64,000 bases of DNA, taken from Roseomonas sp. KE0001. Lineage in GTDB: Bacteria; Pseudomonadota; Alphaproteobacteria; Acetobacterales; Acetobacteraceae. The notes below the pieces were generated by a model. It worked only from the letters and a program-made list of their open reading frames with translations, searched no databases and was not told the DNA's origin. Both the position numbers and the translations under genes were made by a program. Below, in pieces: positions 49,516-57,642 of this stretch; the first letter of the stretch is position 1, and each line of letters opens with the position of its first letter. Location of the stretch: NCBI RefSeq assembly GCF_016107285.1, contig NZ_RCVQ01000004.1, positions 248,001 to 312,000 on the forward strand, in the 5' to 3' direction.

Positions 49516-50499
49516 TCAGCTCCGGCGCAGCGCGCCGCGGATATCGTCCAGCAGGGTGTCCATGGCGCGCTGGAAGTCGGGGCCGCTGGCATAGCCATCG
49601 GTTTCCCGGATGCGCTCCATGAAGCGGGTCCAGGATGGCGCCTTCATGCCCTCGCGGAAGCGGTCGTGGTGGTAGGCGACCATGGCGTCGGTGAGGCCGG
49701 CGGGGCCGACCCAGCCCTTCTGGTTGTCCGCCTGCACGTCCCAGCCCAGCTCGCGCAGTGTCGGCACCTGCGGCCAGGCGGGCGAGCGCTCGGCCGAGGC
49801 GAGGGCGATCGGCACGATGTCGCCCGAGGCGGCCAGGCCTCCCAACTCGTCCGAGGCCTGCACGCCGAGGTCGATCTCGCCGGCCAGCAGCGCCTGGGCC
49901 ACCGGCCCGCCGCCCGTGTAGGGCACATGCAGGAACTCGACATCGGCGCGCCGCTCCAGCAGCAGGAAGAGCGAGTGGGAGAGGGTGCCGGCCCCCGCCG
50001 AGCCATGGGTGATGCGCCCCGGCTCCGTCTTCGCCGCCGCCATCACCTGCCGCATGTCGGAGAACCGCCCGCCCTTGCCGCGCACGCAGATGAAATGCCC
50101 GTTGCGGGTCAGGCGGATGATGGCGCGGAAGGCGGTCTTGGGGTCGTAGGGCACCTCGCGATGGGCGGGGATGGAAGTGCTTTCGCTGCCGCCGGCCAGC
50201 AGCAGGGTGTGGCCGTCCGGCGCGGTGCGAGCCACCGCCTCCGCGGCCAGCGCCCCGCCGGCGCCCGGGCGGTTCACCACCACCAGGGGCTGCGGATAGA
50301 GCGGCGCACAGGCCTCGGCGATGGTGCGGGCGATGATGTCGCTGCCGCCCCCCGGCGCGAAGCCGGCGATCAGCTCGATGCGGCGGCTGGGCTGCCAGCC
50401 GCCCTGGGCGCCCGCCTGCGCCGCCACGCCGTGGGCGCGGAGCAGCGCCGGCGCCGCGAGCAGGCCGGCCGTGAGGGCGCGGCGCGTCATCCTGGACAT
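49516..50499 (-). CDS. Tripartite tricarboxylate transporter substrate-binding protein (Bug family)
   Basis: A 327-residue exported binding protein. The N-terminus MSRMTRRALTAGLLAAP is a signal with twin Arg. The Bug signature follows: ELIAGFAPGGGSDIIART, VVNRPGAGGALAAEAV and TLLLAGGSES. The C-terminal part includes RITHGSAGAGTLSHSL and EFLHVPYTGGGPVAQALLAGEID. Bug proteins capture carboxylic or aromatic acids for TctAB-type membrane partners, but many are orphans, and no tctA/tctB is in this window. The ribosome site is GGAGA, about 9 nt before ATG. It is followed at 10 nt by the reductase gene. Confidence 0.92.
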   Translation of the reverse strand: MSRMTRRALTAGLLAAPALLRAHGVAAQAGAQGGWQPSRRIELIAGFAPGGGSDIIARTIAEACAPLYPQPLVVVNRPGAGGALAAEAVARTAPDGHTLLLAGGSESTSIPAHREVPYDPKTAFRAIIRLTRNGHFICVRGKGGRFSDMRQVMAAAKTEPGRITHGSAGAGTLSHSLFLLLERRADVEFLHVPYTGGGPVAQALLAGEIDLGVQASDELGGLAASGDIVPIALASAERSPAWPQVPTLRELGWDVQADNQKGWVGPAGLTDAMVAYHHDRFREGMKAPSWTRFMERIRETDGYASGPDFQRAMDTLLDDIRGALRRS

Positions 50500-50622
50500 T
50501 GTCGAAGGTCTCCCGGTCTTGCGTGATGCATGGCCGTCTTTTCGCGCGGTCCACGTCCACCCGCGCCGCGCCCGCCGGAGCGGCATCGGGTCGTTCCCTG
50601 TCCGGCCGGGGGCGTCGCCCCC

Positions 50623-51720
50623 TCAGCCCAGCAGGTAGTCGGCGCCGCAGCGGTCGCAGATGCCGCGCACCAGCGCCCGCAGCGTTTCCGGCACCGGAAT
50701 CCCGGCGGCCAGGCGCTCGGCCCGCGAGGCCGCCTCCGGGTCGCCGGGGATCAGCACCGGGCGATCCGGCCGGGCCGGCGGGGTGGCGCGCAGGGTCTCC
50801 AGCAGCGTGCCGAGATCCTCCTCGAAGGCCTCGGCCGGGCGGAAGGCGGCGGGGTCGATGGCGAGGAAGAAATGTCCGATGTTATCCGGCTCCCCGGTCT
50901 TCCGCGTGCGGTCGCGCAGCACGGACAGGGCGCCGCCGGTCAGCGTTCCGGCCAGGATCTGCACCATCAGCGCCAGGCCATAGCCCTTGTGGCCGCCGCC
51001 GCTCTCGTCGCCGCCGAGCGGGGTCAGCCCGCCCTCGGCCCGGCGGAACAGATAGGCCATGCCCTCGGCGGCGTCGGTCACCGGGCGGCCCTCGCCATCG
51101 ATCACCCAGCCCTCGGGCATCGGCTTGCCGTTCAGGTCGTAGACCTTGACCTTGTTGCCGGCGACGGTGCTGCTCGACATGTCCAGCACGAAGGCGGGCT
51201 CGCGGCCGGCGGGGGCGGCGAGGGCCAGGGGGTTGGTGCCCAGCATCGGAACGCCGCCGCGCGTCGGCACCACCAGCACGCTGCGCGCCGAGGTCATCAC
51301 CAGACCGATGACGCCGCGCCGCGCCGCCAGCCGGGCATAGTATCCGGCAGCGCCGAAATGGTGCGAGTTGAACACGCCGACGGCACCGACACCGCCGCCG
51401 AGGGCCAGTTCCACGGCGAGCTCCATGCCCAGGGCGGCGACCGGATGGCCGAGCCCGGCGGCGCCGTCCACCAGCGCGGTGGCGGCGTTGCGGCGCACCA
51501 CGCGGGGCCGCGCGGCGAGGTCGAGCTGCCCTTCGTCGCGCAGGGTCTCGTACATCATCAGCATGGACAGGCCATGCGAATCGATGCCCATCAGGTCGGT
51601 CTCGACCATGGCCTCGGCGGTGGTGGCGGCGAGGTCCGCCGCCATGCCCCAGGCGGTCAGCACCGCCAGGATCTGCCGGTGAACCTGATCGGCGGGAATC
51701 TGCGAGACGGGAACGGCCAT
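50623..51720 (-). CDS. Malate/L-lactate dehydrogenase family (Ldh2-type) oxidoreductase
   Basis: A 365-residue member of the Ldh2/MDH2 family, which uses a non-Rossmann NAD(P) fold. Motifs: TDLMGIDSHGLSML near the start, FNSHHFGAAGYYARLA, and MLGTNPLALAAP followed by the cofactor-binding FVLDMSSSTVAGNKVKVYD. Substrates include malate, ureidoglycolate and 2,3-diketogulonate. I start at MAVPVSQIP (51720), but a 16-residue open frame with a better ribosome site lies just upstream (51781-51731), so leader translation may be coupled. An in-frame ATG at 51774 is the alternative start. It heads the set with the Bug protein and reductase. Confidence 0.88.
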   Translation of the reverse strand: MAVPVSQIPADQVHRQILAVLTAWGMAADLAATTAEAMVETDLMGIDSHGLSMLMMYETLRDEGQLDLAARPRVVRRNAATALVDGAAGLGHPVAALGMELAVELALGGGVGAVGVFNSHHFGAAGYYARLAARRGVIGLVMTSARSVLVVPTRGGVPMLGTNPLALAAPAGREPAFVLDMSSSTVAGNKVKVYDLNGKPMPEGWVIDGEGRPVTDAAEGMAYLFRRAEGGLTPLGGDESGGGHKGYGLALMVQILAGTLTGGALSVLRDRTRKTGEPDNIGHFFLAIDPAAFRPAEAFEEDLGTLLETLRATPPARPDRPVLIPGDPEAASRAERLAAGIPVPETLRALVRGICDRCGADYLLG

Positions 51721-51730
51721 GGCCCGCGCC

Positions 51731-51781
51731 TCAGTCGCCGGCCCGGCGGGGCGGGGGGACGATGCTGCAGCCATGGATCAT
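51731..51781 (-). CDS. Possible 16-residue leader peptide
   Basis: ATG at 51781 lies 6 nt after a perfect GGAGGAG, the best ribosome site in this stretch. The frame (MIHGCSIVPPPRRAGD) ends with TGA at 51733-51731, 10 nt before the ATG of the Ldh2-type gene. It could be a regulatory leader or coupling device, or the ribosome site may serve the in-frame ATG at 51774 instead. Confidence 0.35.
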   Translation of the reverse strand: MIHGCSIVPPPRRAGD

Positions 51782-51899
51782 GCGAAACTCCTCCGGTGGA
51801 TAGGCTTCCTAGACGTCAGGGCAAGCTTCGCACGGAGTGTTCACTGTCGGCAATCCGGGGCGCGCCGGAAGAACGGGTGAGAGGGCCGCGTGAACAGGG

Positions 51900-52883
51900 T
51901 CAGGGCGGCGCCAGATCCTCCGGCCGCAGGAAGCGCGCCAGCCGCACGGCGGTATGGCCGCGCATGGTGCGGGGGCTCGGCATGACCAGCAGGCAGTCGT
52001 CATGCGGCGTGCGGATCTCGGCTTCGCCATCCAGGGCGAGCAGGGTGTTGCGCGCGCGGATCACCGTGCCGCCACGGAAGGGCCTCACGAAGCTGAAGCC
52101 GTGCGTGCCGGCGATGACGGTGCGGGTCACCTCCGCCACGCTGGGGGCCGGGCGCGGGACCGGCGCGGCCGGCGGCGGCGCCTCGATCAGCCCGGTCTCG
52201 CGCAGCAGGGCGGTGGCGCAGGCCTCGAGCGTGGCCAGCGTCTCCGGCTCCCAGTGCTGGCCGCCCTCGACCAGGATGGCGCGGCGGTGGCCCTCCGGCG
52301 CGGTGAAGGTCGCGTGGTCGATCAGGCGCCGGCCGGTGCCATGCCCCTGGTCGGCCACCACCAGCGGCGGCACGCCGAGCCGCGCGCCGAGATCACGCGC
52401 CCGGGCCATGGCGCCGGTGATGATCAGCGGGTCGGACGGCCAGAGCATGCTGTGCAGGTCGAGCAGTACGTCCACCGTGGCGATCAGCGGCCGCAGCGCG
52501 CGCGCGCGGCGCAGCTCCAGGCTGTCGCGCGGGCCGTCCAGCACGCGGTCGCACCAGACCCGGTTCAGGTCCTCGTCGACGAAGCGGCTGAGCGTCGGAT
52601 CGGCCGGATTGAAGCGCGCGAAGGCGGCGAGATTGGCGAAGATGAAGGTCAGCCGGCCGCGTCGCGGGCGCAGCCCCTGAGAGAGCCAGCGGGCCAGCAA
52701 CAGGGCGCCGGCGAACTCATTGCCATGCACCAGGCAGGAGAGCGCCACATGCGGGCCGGGCCGGCCGGAGTCGAAGCTCCACACGCCCGGCAGCAGGTTG
52801 CCGGCTTGCCATGGGCGCAGGTCGGGCACCGGCAGGAGGACGGGGAAATGCGGCAGGAAGCCATGGCCCGCCATGCCGTTCAC
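51900..52883 (-). CDS. Succinylglutamate desuccinylase/aspartoacylase family protein
   Basis: A 327-residue M14-like zinc hydrolase. The zinc site is H53-x2-E56 in LVHGNEFAG with H144 in LDLHSML, and the family block DEDLNR is at 103-108. Members remove acyl groups from N-acyl amino acids such as N-acetylaspartate or succinylglutamate. The C-terminal part (about 245-327) is a small beta domain. The start is GTG 52883 or ATG 52874; the upstream signal is weak. It is not tightly linked to its neighbours (179 and 100 nt), and its substrate is unclear. Confidence 0.85.
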   Translation of the reverse strand: MNGMAGHGFLPHFPVLLPVPDLRPWQAGNLLPGVWSFDSGRPGPHVALSCLVHGNEFAGALLLARWLSQGLRPRRGRLTFIFANLAAFARFNPADPTLSRFVDEDLNRVWCDRVLDGPRDSLELRRARALRPLIATVDVLLDLHSMLWPSDPLIITGAMARARDLGARLGVPPLVVADQGHGTGRRLIDHATFTAPEGHRRAILVEGGQHWEPETLATLEACATALLRETGLIEAPPPAAPVPRPAPSVAEVTRTVIAGTHGFSFVRPFRGGTVIRARNTLLALDGEAEIRTPHDDCLLVMPSPRTMRGHTAVRLARFLRPEDLAPP

Positions 52884-52983
52884 CGCTTCGCGGCCTCATT
52901 GGACATGCCTGCCTTCTCCAGCCCCATCGCACTGCACTACAGACGGAGTGTATAGACGGGCGCGGGATGGGCAACCGGGGGGC

Positions 52984-53769
52984 TCAGCCCTTGCGGGCCT
53001 CGGCCACCAGCCGCTGCAGCGTCGGCAGATCGACGGCGCCGGGGACCAGCGTCCCACCGATCACCAGCGCCGGCGTGCCCTCGATGGAAAGGACGCGGGC
53101 CAGGCGCAGATGCTCCTGGAGCCGCCGCTCGATGGCCGGGTCCTCCATGTCGCGCCGCAGCCGGGCCCAGTCCAGGCCCAGCTTCTTCGCCTCCGCCTGC
53201 AGCGCCGCCTCGGTCGGCTCGCCGCGCAGCTTCATCAGCGCGGCCTGCAACTCGACATACCTGTCCTGCCGCTGCGCCGCGAGCAGGGCGCGGCTGGCCA
53301 GCACGCTGGCCGGGCCCAGGATCGGCAGGTCCTTCATGACGATGCGCACGCCCGGATCGGCCCGCAGCAGCGCCTCCAGCGTCGGGTGCAGGGCCTTGCA
53401 GTAGCCGCAGCGGGCATCGAAGAACTCGACGAGGGTCACATCGCCGCGCGGATTGCCCTTCACCGGATCGGCGGGATCGCGGAACAGCGCCCCGGCCTCG
53501 GCGCGGATCGCCCCGGCGCGGCCCTCGCTGGCCTGCTGCCGCGCCGCCTCCTCCAGCGCGGCGAAGGCATCGCGCAGGATGCTCGGGTCCTGCCGCAGCG
53601 CCTCGCGCATCACCTGGACCACCTCGCGCCGCTGCTCCGGCGTCAGCGCCTGCGCCGCCGCGGGCGAGGCGGGGAGGCCGGGCGCGGCCGCCAGGGAGAT
53701 GGCGGCGAGCAGCAGCGGGACGGCGAGGCGCCGGGGGCGGCGGGCGGAGGGGGGCGGAATGCGCGACAT
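52984..53769 (-). CDS. Exported DsbA/ScsC-like thiol oxidoreductase
   Basis: A 261-residue protein. The signal peptide is about 1-40 (ending PAAAQA). A helical N-terminal part (about 42-95, EQRREVVQVMREALRQDPSI) resembles the oligomerisation segment of ScsC/BdbD-like proteins. The thioredoxin fold has the active site C121-G-Y-C124 in FFDARCGYCKAL and the cis-Pro loop GTPALVIGG. It forms or isomerises disulfides in the periplasm. CGYC differs from the CPHC of E. coli DsbA, as is common in this branch. It is divergent from the GGT-like gene (260 nt). Confidence 0.9.
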   Translation of the reverse strand: MSRIPPPSARRPRRLAVPLLLAAISLAAAPGLPASPAAAQALTPEQRREVVQVMREALRQDPSILRDAFAALEEAARQQASEGRAGAIRAEAGALFRDPADPVKGNPRGDVTLVEFFDARCGYCKALHPTLEALLRADPGVRIVMKDLPILGPASVLASRALLAAQRQDRYVELQAALMKLRGEPTEAALQAEAKKLGLDWARLRRDMEDPAIERRLQEHLRLARVLSIEGTPALVIGGTLVPGAVDLPTLQRLVAEARKG

Positions 53770-53924
53770 GGCGCCAGCCTAGCGCGCCGGCGGGCGGCTG
53801 CCTGCCCCCCCTCTCGCGCGGCGGCGGTCAGGATCGCGGCATCGGCCGGCGCGCGGAGGCGGTTGCCGCCCTCGCCGAAGGCGTCTATGGCCGGGCGACA
53901 ACCCGGCCTGGCCGGGCGTGGCCC

Positions 53925-53976
53925 GTACTGGATTTTCGTACTGGATTTTCGTACCGGACCCTCGTGCCGGACCCAT
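53925..53976. repeat. Four 13-bp tandem repeats in a divergent intergenic region
   Basis: Two identical units GTACTGGATTTTC (53925-53937, 53938-53950) are followed by two diverged ones (GTACCGGACCCTC, GTGCCGGACCCAT). A 7-bp hairpin (GGCCGGG/CCCGGCC, 53889-53908) lies just before. The repeats sit between the DsbA-like and GGT-like gene starts and do not match a site I know. Confidence 0.8.
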
Positions 53977-54029
53977 CCGGCCCACGCCGTGGCGCGGGCC
54001 CCGACAGCACCGGAGTGAAACAGGCCAGC

Positions 54030-55508
54030 ATGAAGAGCAGCGCGCGCAACCGGTCGAGCCGTCCTTCCACCGGCCCGGCGGGGATCCCGGCCTTCCGGAG
54101 CGGCCTTCTCGGCCTCGGCCTGCTGGCCCTGTCCGGCTGTGGCCTGGGGGAGACGGTGGGCGGCCTCGTCGGCACCGCCGGCCCGGCCGAGGGCGAGGCC
54201 GGTCACGTGCGCGGCTTCCTCGGCGCGGCGGTGGCGGATGAGCCGCGCGCCGCCCTGGTCGCGCGGGATGTGCTCTCGGCCGGCGGCACCGCGGCGGATG
54301 CGGCGGTGGCGGCCGGCTTCGCCATGGCGGTGACGCTCCCCTCGCGCAGCGGACTCGGTGCCGGCGGCGCCTGCCTGGTCTATGACCGGGGCCGCAACCA
54401 GACCGAGGCGGTGCTGTTCCCCGCCGTTCGGCCGGCGCAGGCCCGGGGCGACCGCCCGGCGGCGGTGCCGATGCTGGCGCGCGGCCTCTTCGCCCTGCAC
54501 ACCCGAAATCCCCGGCGCCCCTTCGAGGAACTGATGGCTCCGGCCGAGCAGCTCGCCCGCTTCGGCGCCACCACCTCGCGCGCCCTGGCGCAGGACCTGG
54601 CGGCGGTGGCGGGCCCGCTCTCGGCCGATCCCGGCGCGCGGGCGATCTTCGCCGGGCCCGGCGGCCAGCCGCTGCGCGAGGGCGAGCGGCTGGTGCAGCC
54701 GGACCTGGGCAGCACGCTCGCGGCGCTGCGCACGGCCGGGGTGGGCGATCTCTATCAGGGTGCCCTGGCGCGCCGGCTGGAGCAGGTCTCGCCGCGCATC
54801 GGCGGTGGGCTCACCCTGGAGGACACGCGGCCGGCGATCCCGACCATGGGCGTGCCGCTGCAGATGACCGTCGGCAACGACGTCCTCTCCTTCCTGCCGG
54901 TCCCGGCCGATGGCGGCCTGGCGGGAGCCGCCGCCTTCCGCGCCCTGCAGGGCGGCGCCGGCGTCGATGCCGCCGCGCAGCAGGGCCTCGCCACCGCCAT
55001 GGCCTGGCGCCAGCGGGGCGGCGATCCGGCGGCGCTGCTGGCGGGCGCGCCCGGCGCGGCCTTCGGCGCGCCGCAGTTGCCGGCCTCCTCCAGCCTGGTG
55101 ACGCTGGACCGCGAGGGCAATGCGGTCTCCTGCGCCTTCAGCCTGAACAACCTCTTCGGCACCGGTCGCGTCCTGCCGCAGATGGGCTTCCTGCTCGCGG
55201 CGGCGCCGGATGTCGGGCGGGTGGAGCCGCCGCTGCTCGCCGCCGCGCTGGCGCACAACACCAGCCTGCGGGCCTTCCGCTATGCCGGCGCGGCCTCGGG
55301 CCAGGCGGCGGCGCCCATCGCCCTCGCCCTGCCGGCGGCGCGCCACCTGCTGAACGGCACGCCCCTGGCCGATGCCGTGGCCAGCGTGCCGGAGCCGGGG
55401 CGGGCCAATGCCATCGCCTGCGGCCGCTACCTGCCCGGCAGCGCGGCGCAGTGCGCGGCGGCCACCGATCCGCGCGGCGCGGGGCTGGCGGTGATGGGCA
55501 CGCCATGA
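54030..55508 (+). CDS. Gamma-glutamyltranspeptidase-like lipoprotein
   Basis: A 492-residue protein related to gamma-glutamyltranspeptidase (Ntn hydrolases that cleave the gamma-glutamyl bond of glutathione). A lipobox (LSGC, C37) suggests a lipid anchor. The alpha-chain part has DVLSAGGTAADAAVAAGFAM and LPSRSGLGAGG, both typical. At the expected self-cleavage site, where active enzymes read T-T-H before F-S-V-V-D, this one reads S353-S-S followed by L-V-T-L-D. Ser could still act as an Ntn nucleophile, but the His is lost and the sequence is shorter than usual (about 580 residues). It may be inactive or altered. The aminotransferase gene follows at 22 nt. Confidence 0.78.
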   Translation: MKSSARNRSSRPSTGPAGIPAFRSGLLGLGLLALSGCGLGETVGGLVGTAGPAEGEAGHVRGFLGAAVADEPRAALVARDVLSAGGTAADAAVAAGFAMAVTLPSRSGLGAGGACLVYDRGRNQTEAVLFPAVRPAQARGDRPAAVPMLARGLFALHTRNPRRPFEELMAPAEQLARFGATTSRALAQDLAAVAGPLSADPGARAIFAGPGGQPLREGERLVQPDLGSTLAALRTAGVGDLYQGALARRLEQVSPRIGGGLTLEDTRPAIPTMGVPLQMTVGNDVLSFLPVPADGGLAGAAAFRALQGGAGVDAAAQQGLATAMAWRQRGGDPAALLAGAPGAAFGAPQLPASSSLVTLDREGNAVSCAFSLNNLFGTGRVLPQMGFLLAAAPDVGRVEPPLLAAALAHNTSLRAFRYAGAASGQAAAPIALALPAARHLLNGTPLADAVASVPEPGRANAIACGRYLPGSAAQCAAATDPRGAGLAVMGTP

Positions 55509-55530
55509 GGGCGATCGTCGCGGTGGGGCC

Positions 55531-56694
55531 ATGCTGAAGACCGGACGTGGCGCGGAGGCGCCGCCCTTCCTGGTGATGGATGTCATCACCGCCGCCAATG
55601 CGCGCGCCGCCGCCCTGCCGCCGGGCGCGCCCGGCGTGCTGCGGATGGAGGTGGGCCAGCCTTCCACCGGCGCGCCGCGCGGCGCCGCCGAGGCGGCGAT
55701 CCGCGCGCTGCGGGCCGGCGCGCCCATGGGCTACACGGAGGCCTTCGGCCTGCGCTCCCTGCGCGAGCGCATCGCGCGGCACTATGCCGACAAGTACGGG
55801 GCGGTGGTGCCGGCCGGGCGCATCGCCGTCACCGTCGGCGCCTCCGGCGCCTTTCCGCTGGCCTTTCTCGCTGCCTTCGATCCCGGCGACCGCGTCGCCA
55901 TGGCGGCGCCGTTCTACCCGCCCTACGCCAATATCCTGACCGCGCTCGGCATGGTGCCGCAGCTGCTGCCCTGCGACGCCACCACGCGGTTCCAGCCCAC
56001 CCTCGCCATGCTGGAGGCGCTCGATCCACGCCCGGAGGGGCTGATCCTCGCCTCGCCCTGCAATCCCGCCGGCACCATGCTGTCGCCGGAGGCGCTGGCG
56101 GCGATCGCCCGCTGGTGCCACGCGAATGGCGTGCGCCTGGTCTCGGACGAGATCTATCACGGGCTCTCCTATGGCATGAAGGAGGCCACCGCCGCCGCCG
56201 TCAGCGAGAGCGCGGTGGTGGTGAACTCCTTCAGCAAGTACTTCTCGATGACCGGCTGGCGCATCGGCTGGCTGGTGCTGCCGGAGGATCTGCTGCGGCC
56301 CGTCGAGTGCCTGGCGCAGAACCTGTTCATCAGCGCGCCCCATGTCGCGCAGATCGCCGCCGAGGCCGCCTTCGACTGCGCCGAGGAGCTGGAGGCCAAC
56401 AAGGCGGTCTATCGCCGCAACCGGGATGTCCTGCTGGCCGGCCTGCCCGGGGCGGGGCTGGACCGGCTGGCCGAGGCCGACGGCGCCTTCTATCTCTGGG
56501 CCGATATCGGCCATCTCAGCAATGACAGCGTGGCCTTCGCCGCGCGCATGCTGGCCGAGGCGGGAATCGCCGCGACGCCGGGCGTGGACTTCGACCGTGA
56601 GCGCGGCCACCGCTTCCTGCGCCTGTCCTATTGCGGGGCGGAGCCGGCGATGGCCGAGGCCCCGGAGCGGCTGCGGCGCTGGCTGCGCGGCTGA
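55531..56694 (+). CDS. Class I/II PLP aminotransferase
   Basis: A 387-residue fold-type I enzyme of the aspartate aminotransferase superfamily. Motifs: MEVGQPSTGAPRGAAEAA at the start, ASPCNPAGTML, D206 in SDEIYHGL, the PLP lysine K236 in SFSKYFSMTGWRIGW, and the C-terminal Arg in HRFLRLSYCG. It probably uses 2-oxoglutarate or pyruvate, with an unknown amino donor. It follows the GGT-like gene by 22 nt, a likely operon linking cleavage of gamma-glutamyl compounds or amino-acid turnover to transamination, though that is inference. Confidence 0.92.
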   Translation: MLKTGRGAEAPPFLVMDVITAANARAAALPPGAPGVLRMEVGQPSTGAPRGAAEAAIRALRAGAPMGYTEAFGLRSLRERIARHYADKYGAVVPAGRIAVTVGASGAFPLAFLAAFDPGDRVAMAAPFYPPYANILTALGMVPQLLPCDATTRFQPTLAMLEALDPRPEGLILASPCNPAGTMLSPEALAAIARWCHANGVRLVSDEIYHGLSYGMKEATAAAVSESAVVVNSFSKYFSMTGWRIGWLVLPEDLLRPVECLAQNLFISAPHVAQIAAEAAFDCAEELEANKAVYRRNRDVLLAGLPGAGLDRLAEADGAFYLWADIGHLSNDSVAFAARMLAEAGIAATPGVDFDRERGHRFLRLSYCGAEPAMAEAPERLRRWLRG

Positions 56695-56759
56695 GGGCCG
56701 GCGCAACCGCCGCACGCGCCGGCTGTTGCAGCATCATGCATCGCCATGGAGACGGGCCG

Positions 56760-56936
56760 ATGACCATGAGCCGCAGCGACCGCCGCCTGCCGGGCTTCCT
56801 GACCCGGCGACCCTTCCTGGGTGCCACGCGCGACCGGACGACGGGCAATGCCGTGCTGGCCCTCGCCCTGGCGCCCCGTCGCGCGCCGGCGCCATCCGCG
56901 CCGCCGCCGCGCCGGCCACGGGGCCGTGAAGCCTAG
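56760..56936 (+). CDS. Possible small basic protein
   Basis: A 58-residue frame after the aminotransferase (MTMSRSDRRLPGFLTRRP at the start, an Ala/Pro/Arg-rich end). The translation is arginine/proline-rich as expected of random GC-rich sequence, and no convincing ribosome site is seen. It fills an otherwise empty 270-nt gap. I list it as a weak candidate only. Confidence 0.25.
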   Translation: MTMSRSDRRLPGFLTRRPFLGATRDRTTGNAVLALALAPRRAPAPSAPPPRRPRGREA

Positions 56937-56962
56937 GCGGCGCGCCCGGCGGCAGCGTCGGA

Positions 56963-57607
56963 TCAGGGGCGGGGGAGGAAGAAGCTCTGGAGCCGCTGCA
57001 GGAGGTCCTGCAGGTTGAAGGGCGGCGGAGGCTCTTCCGTCTGCTCGGCGGGCACCCGGGCCCGGAAGGCGGCGATCGCCGCCGCCGTGCCCGCGAGCGA
57101 TAGCTCATGCGGGGTGCCCTCCGCCGTGGCCCGGCCCAGGCCCAGCACCCGCACCAGCACGCGGTCCGCCGCCGCCAGCTCCTGCGCCGCGCGGGCGGCG
57201 TCCTCGGGACGCGGGGCGCAGACCACCGAGCGTCCCTCCAGCCCGCAAGGCATCTCGAAGAACGGGTTCGGGGGGAAGCGCATCTGCACCGTGCCGGTCA
57301 GCGCCAGGAGCCCGCGCATGGCGTTGTCCAGCGCTAGGTCCCGCGCGGTCACCACCGGCACCATCCGCCCGCGGCGGGGGGCGACCTCGAGCGCCAGCGG
57401 GCCCTGTCCCTCCCGCGCCGGTTCCACGGGGCGGTCGAGCGTCAGGCGGCACTGCGCGCGGTCGGTCATCGGATCGGTGCTGCAGGTCAGCAGCCAGGGG
57501 CCGAACTGCTCCACCGCCGGCACCGGACCGGGGGTGGCGGGCGGCGGGGCCGGCGCCGCCCCGGCGAGGCCGAGGAGGGCGGGCAGCAGGAGGGCGTGGC
57601 GGCGCAT
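56963..57607 (-). CDS. IalB-like periplasmic protein
   Basis: A 214-residue exported protein (signal about 1-18). The mature part begins near VEQFGPWLLTCSTDPMTDRAQCRL, with the paired Cys and Trp that mark invasion-associated locus B (IalB) proteins. MPCGLEGRSVVCAPRPED later supplies further Cys. IalB-like proteins are common in Alphaproteobacteria and their role outside pathogens is unknown. The C-terminus is Glu/Pro-rich, ending LQSFFLPRP. It is divergent from the aldo/keto reductase (35 nt). Confidence 0.6.
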   Translation of the reverse strand: MRRHALLLPALLGLAGAAPAPPPATPGPVPAVEQFGPWLLTCSTDPMTDRAQCRLTLDRPVEPAREGQGPLALEVAPRRGRMVPVVTARDLALDNAMRGLLALTGTVQMRFPPNPFFEMPCGLEGRSVVCAPRPEDAARAAQELAAADRVLVRVLGLGRATAEGTPHELSLAGTAAAIAAFRARVPAEQTEEPPPPFNLQDLLQRLQSFFLPRP

Positions 57608-57642
57608 GGCGTCGAAGATAGGATGTCCGAAAGGAGCTTACC

